This document shows positions 1 through 8,626 of a DNA stretch of 8,761 nt, one piece after another. A model generated the notes under the pieces. It had not been told where the DNA came from. It saw only the letters and a list, made by a program, of their open reading frames with translations, and ran no database searches. Every line of letters starts with the position of its first letter. The stretch's first letter is position 1. Source of the DNA: Bacillota bacterium (lineage in GTDB: Bacteria > Bacillota > Sulfobacillia > Thermaerobacterales > Thermaerobacteraceae). Both the position numbers and the translations under genes were made by a program. The stretch lies in assembly GCA_003242195.1 (NCBI GenBank), contig QGUQ01000062.1, forward strand, positions 1 through 8,761, in the 5' to 3' direction.

Positions 1-4
1 CGCA

Positions 5-498
5 ATGAAGGCCGGGGAGCCGAGCGGGTGTTGCGGGAGAACCATCAAACTCCTCCGCGGAACAACGGGCGTGGGACGCGTCGCCGAGGAACCGGGCGCC
101 GGTCACCCGGCACTCCGGGACGCCTGGGTGCTGGTGGAGCTCGGCGTGGTGGAACCGTGGCGGCGGGGCGTGGGCACCGCCTTGCACGATGCCGCCTGGC
201 GTCACAGCCAGGCCCCCGGGCGGTGCTCTCGATCCAGGTCGAGAACACTGGCGCCCGCCGGCTGTACGAGCACCGAGGTTGGCGATACCTGCACTCCGGC
301 TTCGTCTTCCGGGAAGGGCAACCGCCCCACGTGGTCATGGCCAAGGAGCTGGTAGGGCGTGGGGGGACGACCGGGGGTGGCGCCTGGACCGCCCCGAGCC
401 GCCCCTTGCTATGCTGGCTGGTGCTCTGCGTGCCGCCAGAAGGCACGTGGCTCATCGCGTGGTGGGGCTGCGGGGGAGCCCACGCGTCAGCCGTCTAA
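5..498 (+). pseudogene. GNAT-family N-acetyltransferase, frameshifted and cut by the window edge
   Basis: The fold is seen in two adjacent frames. In the frame of the ATG at 5, the segment WVLVELGVVEPWRRGVGTAL (about 125-184) matches GNAT motif A, where R-x-G-x-G/A binds the acetyl-CoA pyrophosphate. Past about position 217 the homology moves to the frame read from 220 on: VLSIQVENTGARRLYEHRGW is the typical GNAT motif B, followed by a short end VVMAKEL near 350. Restoring one C in the run at 213-217 joins both halves smoothly (...HSQAPRAVLSIQ...), so a one-base deletion or a sequencing error is likely. The true start is uncertain; the frame is open to the left edge and the first 30 codons show no clear homology. 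In the downstream frame there is no stop until 498, giving a tail unlike the family that overlaps the opposite gene. The substrate cannot be told. Confidence 0.6.
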
Positions 499-1069
499 AC
501 GGTGCACGTACTCGAGGTTGGATTCCAGCACTTCGCCCGCCTTCCAGCCGCGGAAGGGCTCGGGCACCGGCTTGCTGCCCGCGCCCCACTCCCGGATCTC
601 GCACGAGTTCGTCCCGGGTCGCGGCCAGGGCGGCGTGCTCGCCGCATTCCTGCGTGAGTTCCTGCCGGTGGAGGGGGTCGGTCTCACCAGCGATCCGGCC
701 CCGCAACTCCTGCAAGAAGGACGCGTGTTGCGTGCGCACCCGATCAAGGAAGGCGGGTGTTCGCCGGGCCGTCACCTCCCGGGTCTTCCGCCTTCCGATG
801 ATGTCGACGTCGCTGAACGCCTGGTTGCCCAGGTAGTGGTCGTAGTCCCGGTGGCTGTTGACGACCCAGGGCACGGGCTTGCCCGTGACGGCCTCCGCGA
901 CCCGCCGCAGGTCGCGGCCCGCCCCCGGTGTGAACACGGTGTCGAAGACCAGGATCCCTTTCCCCAGGTCGACGAACCTCGCGTTGCTCCACGCGCCCTG
1001 GCCGGGCACCGCCAGGGCGGCGTAAACGCCGGGCACGACCTCCTGCACCGTGAAATAGCGGGATTGCAT
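487..1069 (-). pseudogene. Metallo-beta-lactamase-fold hydrolase remnant with internal deletion and frameshift
   Basis: From the ATG at 1069 the protein begins MQSRYFTVQEVVPGVYAAL and shows the N-terminal half of the MBL fold: a strand ending LVFDT (D43) and the metal motif NSHRDYDHYLGN (H73, D75, D77, H78). This is the H-x-D-x-D-H form of HxHxDH, a variant I recall in other MBL proteins. Homology continues to about position 600, then coding character jumps one frame to a tail EIREWGAGSKPVPEPFRGW... ending HRLDG at 487, which resembles an MBL C-terminus. The family's centre (later metal His and Asp, GHG motif, roughly 100 or more residues) is absent, so activity is unlikely. If the first frame is read on, it runs as nonsense to 452. 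The open frame extends upstream to an ATG at 1171, but AGGAGG at 1081-1086, 11 bases before the ATG, favours 1069. It lies 166 bases downstream of the acetamidase gene on the same strand. Confidence 0.6.
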
Positions 1070-1080
1070 CGCCCTCAATT

Positions 1081-1086
1081 CCTCCT
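1081..1086 (-). promoter_or_regulatory. Ribosome binding site deciding the MBL start
   Basis: AGGAGG on the minus strand lies 11 bases before the ATG at 1069. No comparable site precedes the upstream in-frame ATG at 1171, so the extra 34 residues of the longer frame are probably not translated. Confidence 0.6.
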
Positions 1087-1235
1087 CGCTGGCCGTTCCC
1101 GCCGGCGACCCACCTGGCGGGGTCCCGCCCATCCCGTTTAGCCGTGGCCGGCGGTCGTGCCCGGCGGCCATCCCGGCTCCGTTCCCGGCCGACCTGGCAT
1201 CGGCGTGCTACAGGCTCTGCCCCTGGCTGCTCGAC

Positions 1236-2192
1236 TCACCGTACGAAGAGGGACTGCGGAAGGAAAGCGGAGACCAGCCAGTTGGGCGCGTCCACCACCT
1301 CGCTGATCTTGAGATCCACCGCCACGCTGGCCAGGGCGTAGGCCTCGGCGGGTTCCAGACGGTAGGTCTCGCCCAGGTAGCGGATCATGGCCCGCACGGC
1401 CTTGCGGGCGGCCTCCATCAGGTCATCGCTGATACCCGTGGTCACGTAATAACCCCGCGGATCCTGGCCGGACTTCAGGGGGCCGGGCACGATGTAATGG
1501 GGTTCGTCCAGGCGGATGTCCCGCCGGACGCGGAAGCGGCAGGCCACCCGCATGGCCGCTTCGATGGCGGTGCCGCAGACCTCGCCGTCGCCCTGGGCCG
1601 CATGGGTGTCGCCGATGGAGAAGAGGGCGCCTTCCACCCAAACCGGCAACAGCAGGCGCGTCCCGGCCGTCAGGTGCCGGATGTCCATGTTGCCACCGTT
1701 CCTCCGCGGTGGGACGATGCTGTGCCGGCCCGGTTCGGGCAGGGCGACCCCGATGGTACCGGGGAACGGGTTGAGGGGGACGGCGATCCGGTCGTTGAAC
1801 CAGGCCCGGTCGCCAGCCTGTTGCAGATCCCAGATCTTGAGATAGGGCTCGGGGAACTCCTCCGCCAGCAGCCCGAAGCCCGGGATGATGGCGGTCCAGC
1901 CCCAGGTGGCGGGCCCGAAGGCGAGGATCTCCACTTCCAGCACGTCGCCAGGTCTCGCCCCCTTGATGAACACGGGTCCCGTCACCGGGTTGACGCGCTC
2001 GAAATCCAGGCGTACCACGTCTGCCGCCGTCGAGCGAGGGTTCAACTGCCCGCCGGAGGCGTAAATGCCCTCGAACTCCACCGCCTCTCCCGGTTCCACC
2101 TCCAGCACGGGCTCAAGGGCGTTGTCCCAGCCGTGGTGGACGTGGTTGTCGCTGGCGTGGATGGTGTGGCGGGCGCCGCCGAGACGGTCCAT
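1236..2192 (-). CDS. Acetamidase/formamidase family protein
   Basis: This is a complete 318-residue member of the FmdA/AmdA family (cytoplasmic, no signal peptide), whose characterised members hydrolyse formamide or acetamide to ammonia and the acid. Visible family marks are the N-terminal NHVHHGWDN, a conserved GGNMD at residues 166-170, and the block ALFSIGDTHAAQGDGE at 189-204, which carries the Asp/His residues typical of the active-site region. The C-terminal segment KISEVVDAPNWLVSAFLP is also typical. Length fits the shorter, roughly 300-residue subgroup. Two ATGs are possible: 2198 directly abuts the GGAGGG at 2199-2204 and so is poorly placed, whereas 2192 has a 6-base spacing and is preferred. 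It diverges from the ligase gene at 2373 across 180 bases and is followed by the MBL remnant. No amide transporter or regulator is nearby, so the real substrate is unknown. Confidence 0.93.
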   Translation of the reverse strand: MDRLGGARHTIHASDNHVHHGWDNALEPVLEVEPGEAVEFEGIYASGGQLNPRSTAADVVRLDFERVNPVTGPVFIKGARPGDVLEVEILAFGPATWGWTAIIPGFGLLAEEFPEPYLKIWDLQQAGDRAWFNDRIAVPLNPFPGTIGVALPEPGRHSIVPPRRNGGNMDIRHLTAGTRLLLPVWVEGALFSIGDTHAAQGDGEVCGTAIEAAMRVACRFRVRRDIRLDEPHYIVPGPLKSGQDPRGYYVTTGISDDLMEAARKAVRAMIRYLGETYRLEPAEAYALASVAVDLKISEVVDAPNWLVSAFLPQSLFVR

Positions 2193-2198
2193 GGACAT

Positions 2199-2204
2199 CC
2201 CTCC
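2199..2204 (-). promoter_or_regulatory. Ribosome binding site for the acetamidase gene
   Basis: GGAGGG on the minus strand is 6 bases before the ATG at 2192 and directly touches the ATG at 2198, which supports the shorter start. A second GGAGG at 2212-2216 is 13 bases from the 2198 ATG, so the longer start is not excluded. Confidence 0.5.
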
Positions 2205-2372
2205 GCATCAACCTCCTGTATAAATGGGTTTCCTTGGCCGGAGGGGGAGGGGACTCCTGCCCCGGGCCGGTCCCCGTTCGGGGGCGGCTGCCCGTGGTAA
2301 GTTGGAGGTAGGGCGCGCGACGCGTGGCGCCGGCTCGGAGTACGGCGAAGGAAGCGGTGAGGTGACCATGGA

Positions 2373-4007
2373 GTGGTGGTAGACACGGGTGGCCCCGGGT
2401 ACGAGGCTGGGTACGAGGCTGGGCGCCTGCGCCTGGTTCCCGACTGGCTCCGGCGCCAGGCCGAACTGCAGCCCGGAGGGCTGGCGCTGGTGGCCGGGCG
2501 GGAGCGATGGACCTTCGCCCGGCTGGACGAGGCTGCGGGAGCCCTGGCTACCCACCTGGCGCGGATCGGCGTGGCACCGGGGGAGCGGGTGGCGGTCCTG
2601 GCGGGCAACGGCTTGCCTTACGTCGTCCTGGTCCACGCCTTGATCCGGGCTCGGGCCGTGCTGGTGCCGCTGAACACCCGCCTGGCGCCTGCCGAGCTGG
2701 CCTGGCAGATCCGTGACTCCGGTGCCCGGTGGCTGATTCACGACGACGGCCAGGCAGGGAAAGCCGCCGCGGCCCTGGAGGAATTCCGGCGCCGGGACGG
2801 AGAGGCCGCCGACGCGGGGACGCCGCCGCAGCTGCTGCGCCTGGCGGCCCTGCTGGCCGCCGCCGAAGGTCGCGGCGTGGCGCCGCCCATCGCCCTGGAA
2901 GGGCCCCACTGCATCATCTACACCTCGGGCACCACGGGCCGTCCCAAGGGCGCCGTCCTGACCTACGGCAACCACTTCTGGAGCGCCGTGGCCTCGGCCC
3001 TCAACCTCGGCCTTCACCGGGACGACCGCTGGCTGGCCTGCCTGCCCTTCTTCCACGTGGGCGGGCTTTCCATTCTGTTCCGCTCGGTCATCTACGGCAT
3101 CCCCGTGGTGGTGCACGAGCGGTTCGACCCGGCGGCGGTGAACCGCGCCATCGACGAGGAGCGCGTGACCATCGTCTCGGTTGTCAGCGCCATGCTGCAG
3201 CGGATGCTGGAGGAACGTGGCGACCGCCCCTATCCCCGGCACCTGCGCTGCGTGCTCCTGGGGGGAGGCCCGGCGCCGCGGCCGTTGCTGGAGGCCTGCG
3301 CTGCCCGTGGCGTGCCCGTGGTGCAGACCTATGGCATGACGGAGACCGCCTCCCAGTTCGCCACCCTCTCGCCGGCCGACGCTCTGCGTAAGCTGGGATC
3401 GGCGGGCAAGCCCCTGTTCTTCAACGAGCTCCGCATCGTGCGCGACGACGGCCGGCCCGCGACACCGGGGGAGGTGGGCGAGATCGTGGTGCGTGGCCCC
3501 ACGGTCACGCCGGGCTACCACAACCGGCCCGACGCCACCGCCCGGGCCTGGCGGGACGGCTGGTTCCACACGGGCGACCTGGGCTACCTGGACGAAGAAG
3601 GTTACCTCTACGTGGTGGACCGCCGCGACGACCTGATCATCTCCGGCGGGGAGAACGTCTACCCGGCGGAGGTGGAGGCCGTGCTGCTGTCCCACCCGGC
3701 GGTGGAGGAAGCAGGGGTGGTCGGCCTGGACGACCCGCAGTGGGGGCAGGTACCGGCGGCCGTGGTACGCCTCCGCCCGGGACGGGGAAGCCGGGGCGGG
3801 GATGAAGGCGAAGAAGGCGAGGCATGCGTGGAAGGCGAGACGGGGGCGCCGGCTCTGACGGAGGACCTGATCCGCTTCTGCGAGGAACGCTTGGCCCGTT
3901 ACAAGGTGCCGCGCCGCATCGTGATCGTGGACGAACCGCTGCCGCGCACGGCGAACGGCAAGCTGCAGCGGCGCCTCCTCCGGGGGGTGCTGGAGGGCCG
4001 GGGATGA
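2373..4007 (+). CDS. menE: Acyl-CoA ligase of the ANL family, most like o-succinylbenzoate-CoA ligase
   Basis: This 544-residue adenylate-forming enzyme would activate a carboxylic acid as its acyl-AMP and transfer it to CoA; MenE does this to o-succinylbenzoate in menaquinone synthesis. All core motifs are present: P-loop YTSGTTGRPKG at 183-193, TYGMTE at 319-324, WFHTGD at 397-402, hinge region SGGENVYP around 424-431 and catalytic Lys530 in TANGKLQRR. The stretch LLGGGPAPRPLLEAC...TYGMTETASQ...LRKLGSAGKP closely resembles Firmicutes MenE, which is why MenE is preferred over a fatty-acyl ligase. It is longer than the usual 460-490 residues because of an extended N-terminus and a Gly/Glu-rich insert at 471-493. 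The start is a GTG at 2373 with GAGGTG 8 bases upstream; an ATG at 2368 is quickly stopped. No other men genes are in the window, so the substrate is not proven. Confidence 0.88.
   Translation: MVVDTGGPGYEAGYEAGRLRLVPDWLRRQAELQPGGLALVAGRERWTFARLDEAAGALATHLARIGVAPGERVAVLAGNGLPYVVLVHALIRARAVLVPLNTRLAPAELAWQIRDSGARWLIHDDGQAGKAAAALEEFRRRDGEAADAGTPPQLLRLAALLAAAEGRGVAPPIALEGPHCIIYTSGTTGRPKGAVLTYGNHFWSAVASALNLGLHRDDRWLACLPFFHVGGLSILFRSVIYGIPVVVHERFDPAAVNRAIDEERVTIVSVVSAMLQRMLEERGDRPYPRHLRCVLLGGGPAPRPLLEACAARGVPVVQTYGMTETASQFATLSPADALRKLGSAGKPLFFNELRIVRDDGRPATPGEVGEIVVRGPTVTPGYHNRPDATARAWRDGWFHTGDLGYLDEEGYLYVVDRRDDLIISGGENVYPAEVEAVLLSHPAVEEAGVVGLDDPQWGQVPAAVVRLRPGRGSRGGDEGEEGEACVEGETGAPALTEDLIRFCEERLARYKVPRRIVIVDEPLPRTANGKLQRRLLRGVLEGRG
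2399..2422 (+). repeat. Perfect tandem 12-bp duplication
   Basis: The unit GTACGAGGCTGG occurs twice in direct tandem at 2399-2410 and 2411-2422, encoding Y-E-A-G twice near residues 10-17 of the ligase. The repeat keeps frame and looks like a recent slippage duplication in the poorly conserved N-terminal leader. Confidence 0.9.
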
Positions 4008-4025
4008 CGCGCGGGCCAGCGATCC

Positions 4026-4289
4026 CTACGAGGATAAGATGTCCTGCTTCATGCGTTCAAATTCTTCCCTCGAGATCTCGCCGCGGGCGTAACGCTCCTT
4101 GAGAATGGCCAGGGCGCGTCGATTGTCGTCGCTGGTCGCCGCCGCCCCGGTCCGGTCCCCCCGGCCGGCCCGGCCACCGACGATCCACCAGAACAGGGCG
4201 ACAGCCAGGAGCGGTGGCAGCAACCAGAAGGCCATCATGGCGATCCACATGGCCCACATGGCCCAGCCGTCTCCCCACCACCAGTGCAT
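4026..4289 (-). CDS. Small membrane protein with C-terminal SHOCT domain
   Basis: This 87-residue protein has one transmembrane helix, preceded by a striking Trp/Met-rich start (MHWWWGDGWAMWAMWIAMMAFW), then the hydrophobic LLPPLLAVALFWWIVGG. A short basic/polar linker leads to a SHOCT domain (about residues 58-85: ALAILKERYARGEISREEFERM), a short two-helix module common at the C-terminus of small bacterial membrane proteins. It is the last gene of the copper operon; its stop lies 18 bases from that of the convergent ligase gene. The ATG at 4289 is chosen because the hydrophobic protein begins there; a GTG at 4292 is better spaced (9 versus 12 bases) from GGGAGG at 4302-4307. The Met, His and Trp residues could contact Cu(I), but that is inference. 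The function is unknown. Confidence 0.82.
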   Translation of the reverse strand: MHWWWGDGWAMWAMWIAMMAFWLLPPLLAVALFWWIVGGRAGRGDRTGAAATSDDNRRALAILKERYARGEISREEFERMKQDILSS

Positions 4290-4323
4290 CACCGTCCATC
4301 GCCTCCCATCTCCACAGCATCCA

Positions 4324-4590
4324 TCACGGACGCCGGCCGCCTTTCTGCTCGCCCGGCCTGTATTCGGGCGTGTACAGCCATGGCCCGCACGAGGGCCAGT
4401 CGCGCCCCAGGACCCGGCTGGGCGCAGCGGTTGAGGGGCCGGTTCATCACCGTCATGACCGTGTTGAAGGCGAGGGCCTGCCGCGACTGACCGTGGCCTC
4501 CAGCTCGCCGAGCATCCGCCCCAGCCCCTGGGCACCGAGACGGAAAACGCGGAGGGCAAAAACGCGGATGGGACGGTCCTCCTTGTTCAT
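4324..4590 (-). CDS. Uncharacterised small protein, reading frame interrupted by two compensating shifts
   Basis: An ATG at 4590 follows GGGAGG (4598-4603) by 7 bases and opens MNKEDRPIRVFALRVFRL..., but this frame stops at 4453 after 45 codons. Coding character continues in the neighbouring frame from about 4480 (QALAFNTVMTVMNRPLNRCAQ, with nearly every codon ending in G or C) and returns to the first frame near 4413, giving RVLGRDWPSCGPWLYTPEY...GGRRP and a stop at 4324. In that last stretch 25 of 29 codons end in G or C, against 19 of 29 in the alternative frame. The two one-base shifts cancel, so the intended product is about 88 residues. It is probably soluble, with a basic amphipathic N-terminal half; I recognise no family. 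It sits between the beta-propeller and SHOCT genes of the copper operon. Two real indels, two sequencing errors or recoding are all possible. Confidence 0.5.
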
Positions 4591-4597
4591 GGCGCCG

Positions 4598-4603
4598 CCT
4601 CCC
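4598..4603 (-). promoter_or_regulatory. Ribosome binding site of the hidden small gene
   Basis: GGGAGG on the minus strand, 7 bases from the ATG at 4590. A well-placed site in front of a frame that is only 45 codons long is the main reason to think a real gene starts here. Confidence 0.55.
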
Positions 4604-4650
4604 GGGTGCTGCCGGTCCCGCGCGCCGAATGAGCCCGAGACCCCGCCGCC

Positions 4651-5604
4651 TCAACGACGGCGCCACAGGTACTGCCACGTGCGGCCGCCATCCTGTGTTC
4701 GCAGCAAGTTCCCCGCAAATGTGGCGACATAGACCGTACCCGCCTCACCGGGGTGGACGGCGATGGCGACGACCGGGTCCCGGTCATCACCGACCTGTAA
4801 GCCCAGGGGCTGCCACGTGCGTCCCCCGTCCGCGCTTCGCACCAGGCCGGCAGCTACGGCGTAGGCCAGCAGTTGCTGCGGATCGGACGGGACGAAGGCG
4901 GCGGCGGTGACGGCTCCGGGCAGAATGGGCTGCCACGTGCGGCCGCCGTCCTCGCTGCGCAGGAGTCCATCCTCGCCCGCGGCCAGCAGCGTGTCGGGGT
5001 CTGTGGGGTGGGCCACCAGCTGGAGCGGGCCCCGGCCATGGGGACCGGCGATGGCGGCCACCTCGGTGCGCGTCCAGGTCCGGCCGCCGTCGTCGCTCCG
5101 GTAGAACCGCCCGTCGCCGTAGAAGAAGCCGTAGATGCGCCGCTGGTCCGCCGGGCTGACGGCCATGGCGTGGAAGTCCACTTCACCCGCCAGCGCCACC
5201 GGCTCCCAGGACCTGCCACCGTCGCGGCTCCTGATGAGGCCCACGGGGTTGGGCATGTTCAGGCCCGGGCCCGGGTGACCGCTGGCATAGAGCACGTCCC
5301 GCTCGGGAGCCACGGCGAAGCCCATCAGATCGATGATGGAGCCGACGGGCCCTTCCCAGCCCTTGGATTCCCGCCACACCAGCAGGCCCTCGTGGGTGGC
5401 GACCCAGATCCGGTCCGGGTCGAAGGGGTCGACGGCCAAGCCATGCACGTGGCTGATATCCGGACCGGCGTTGTTGGCATGCCAAGCGTAAGCGAAACCG
5501 GCCGCCAGGAGGACGATGATCCCAACGGCCAACCCAGCACGGGCTGTCAGACCGCGCTGGCGGGAACGACGGGGACGAGTCTTCTTCACCGGGATGACCC
5601 CCAT
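4651..5604 (-). CDS. Membrane-anchored Asp-box (BNR) beta-propeller protein, F510_1955-like
   Basis: This 317-residue protein has a strongly basic N-terminus (KKTRPRRSRQR), one signal-anchor helix at about residues 23-41, and an outside domain with five Asp-box/BNR repeats: SRDGGRSW (126-133), SDDGGRTW (170-177), SEDGGRTW (217-224), SADGGRTW (257-264) and TQDGGRTW (303-310). These mark a sortilin/sialidase-type beta-propeller. The first blade, SHVHGLAVDP...WVATHEGL, resembles the F510_1955 family, named glycosylhydrolase by similarity; no glycosidase active site can be identified and hydrolase activity is unproven. Repeated codons produce near-identical DNA copies around TGCCACGTGCG at 4673, 4811 and 4931. 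It lies 37 bases after copA. The ATG at 5604 has no good ribosome binding site; a GTG at 5589 is possible. His and Met residues in the early blades (H52, H54, H71, H110, M116) might bind metal, which is inference. Confidence 0.85.
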   Translation of the reverse strand: MGVIPVKKTRPRRSRQRGLTARAGLAVGIIVLLAAGFAYAWHANNAGPDISHVHGLAVDPFDPDRIWVATHEGLLVWRESKGWEGPVGSIIDLMGFAVAPERDVLYASGHPGPGLNMPNPVGLIRSRDGGRSWEPVALAGEVDFHAMAVSPADQRRIYGFFYGDGRFYRSDDGGRTWTRTEVAAIAGPHGRGPLQLVAHPTDPDTLLAAGEDGLLRSEDGGRTWQPILPGAVTAAAFVPSDPQQLLAYAVAAGLVRSADGGRTWQPLGLQVGDDRDPVVAIAVHPGEAGTVYVATFAGNLLRTQDGGRTWQYLWRRR

Positions 5605-5641
5605 GTTTGTGTGTGTGGCGGCGCAAAGGATGCGACGGGAA

Positions 5642-8179
<2,538 letters not shown>

Positions 8180-8186
8180 GGTGGCT

Positions 8187-8192
8187 CCTCCT
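8187..8192 (-). promoter_or_regulatory. Ribosome binding site of copA
   Basis: AGGAGG on the minus strand, 7 bases before the GTG at 8179, inside the 20-base gap between csoR and copA. It fixes the unusual GTG start. Confidence 0.75.
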
Positions 8193-8199
8193 TTGCCGG

Positions 8200-8571
8200 C
8201 TATAGCAAGCGCTTGACCACGGCTAGGACCTCGTCGATGGCCTCGTCGCCGTTGCCGCTGCGAATGGCGTCCTGGACGCAGTGGTGGGTGTGCTGCTCCA
8301 GGAGCTGGAGGGCCACGGCGTCCAGGGCGGCGCGGACGGCCGCCACCTGGATGAGCACGTCGACGCAGTACCGCTCCTCCTCGACCATCCGCTGCAAGCC
8401 CCGGACCTGGCCCTCGATGCGGCGGAGTCGCGCCAGGAGCTTCTTCCGGTCGGCATGCGGCGTCATGCGTCGCGTGTGGGCCGTATCACATTGGGCGCGC
8501 ACGTCCTGAACCGGTGCGGTCCGTTCCGCGCTGGAACCCGCTGCGCCTCCTCCAATGGGCTGATCGCTCAT
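8200..8571 (-). CDS. csoR: Copper-sensing transcriptional repressor CsoR
   Basis: This all-helical DNA-binding repressor of the CsoR/RcnR family releases DNA when it binds Cu(I). The hallmark core RLRRIEGQVRGLQRMVEEERYC is present. Counting from the ATG at 8571, the copper ligands are C69, H94 and C98, with the 25- and 4-residue spacings of the Mycobacterium CsoR Cys-His-Cys site. The second-shell residues Tyr (Y68) and Glu (E114) are also conserved, supporting copper rather than nickel or sulfur sensing. The open frame reaches an ATG at 8607, but that codon lies within the operator and partly in the -10 element, so the mRNA should start below it; 8571 (GGAG 10 bases upstream) or 8577 is more likely. 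The result has an N-terminal arm of about 35 polar residues, including one extra Cys, before the core, longer than usual. It heads the copper operon and presumably represses itself. Confidence 0.93.
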   Translation of the reverse strand: MSDQPIGGGAAGSSAERTAPVQDVRAQCDTAHTRRMTPHADRKKLLARLRRIEGQVRGLQRMVEEERYCVDVLIQVAAVRAALDAVALQLLEQHTHHCVQDAIRSGNGDEAIDEVLAVVKRLL

Positions 8572-8595
8572 GACCATCACGCTCCGTTCAGGACC

Positions 8596-8626
8596 AACAT
8601 ACCCCACAGGGGTATTGCCCTGTCAA
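8596..8626 (-). promoter_or_regulatory. Promoter of the csoR-copA operon
   Basis: Minus strand: a perfect -35 TTGACA (8621-8626) and a -10-like TATGTT (8596-8601) separated by 19 bases, two longer than optimal. The palindromic operator overlaps the spacer and the edge of the -10. Transcription would start near 8589, leaving a leader of about 18 bases before the csoR ATG at 8571. Confidence 0.65.
8599..8615. promoter_or_regulatory. CsoR-type operator (inverted repeat)
   Basis: A perfect palindrome of two 7-base arms around 3 bases, ATACCCC-ACA-GGGGTAT. Arms of the form TACCC/GGGTA are characteristic of CsoR operators in Firmicutes and actinobacteria. Its position over the promoter spacer is suited to blocking RNA polymerase, and the neighbouring gene encodes CsoR. 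Confidence 0.8.

Noticed and set aside
429..447. Hairpin CGTGCC...GGCACG near the end of the GNAT frame as a terminator
   Set aside because: A 6-base stem without a T-run is expected by chance in sequence of this GC content.
2217..2239. TATACA/TATAAA AT-rich spot between the divergent acetamidase and ligase genes as a promoter
   Set aside because: It is the most AT-rich spot in the gap and could be a -10 for the acetamidase gene, but no -35-like hexamer lies 16-18 bases away on either strand.
2208..3695. A 495-codon open frame on the minus strand opposite the ligase
   Set aside because: It is rich in Gly, Arg, Val and His with no recognisable domain, and mirrors the codon pattern of the intact ligase on the other strand; a typical by-product of high GC content.
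4001..4026. GGGAT...ATCCC inverted repeat between the convergent ligase and SHOCT genes as a shared terminator
   Set aside because: The stem is only 5 base pairs with a 16-base loop, and no T-run follows on either strand.
4289..4457. Frame ending at 4289 whose TGA overlaps the ATG of the SHOCT gene (TGATG), suggesting translational coupling
   Set aside because: It is attractive as coupling, but beyond about 4413 codon preference favours the other frame (25 of 29 against 19 of 29 G/C-ending codons), and no ribosome site was found for a start in this frame. Kept as the alternative to the 4324 stop.
8206..8215. Perfect palindrome CAAGCGCTTG just before copA as a second operator
   Set aside because: It lies inside the last codons of csoR and does not resemble the TACCC/GGGTA operator; 10-base palindromes arise easily by chance.
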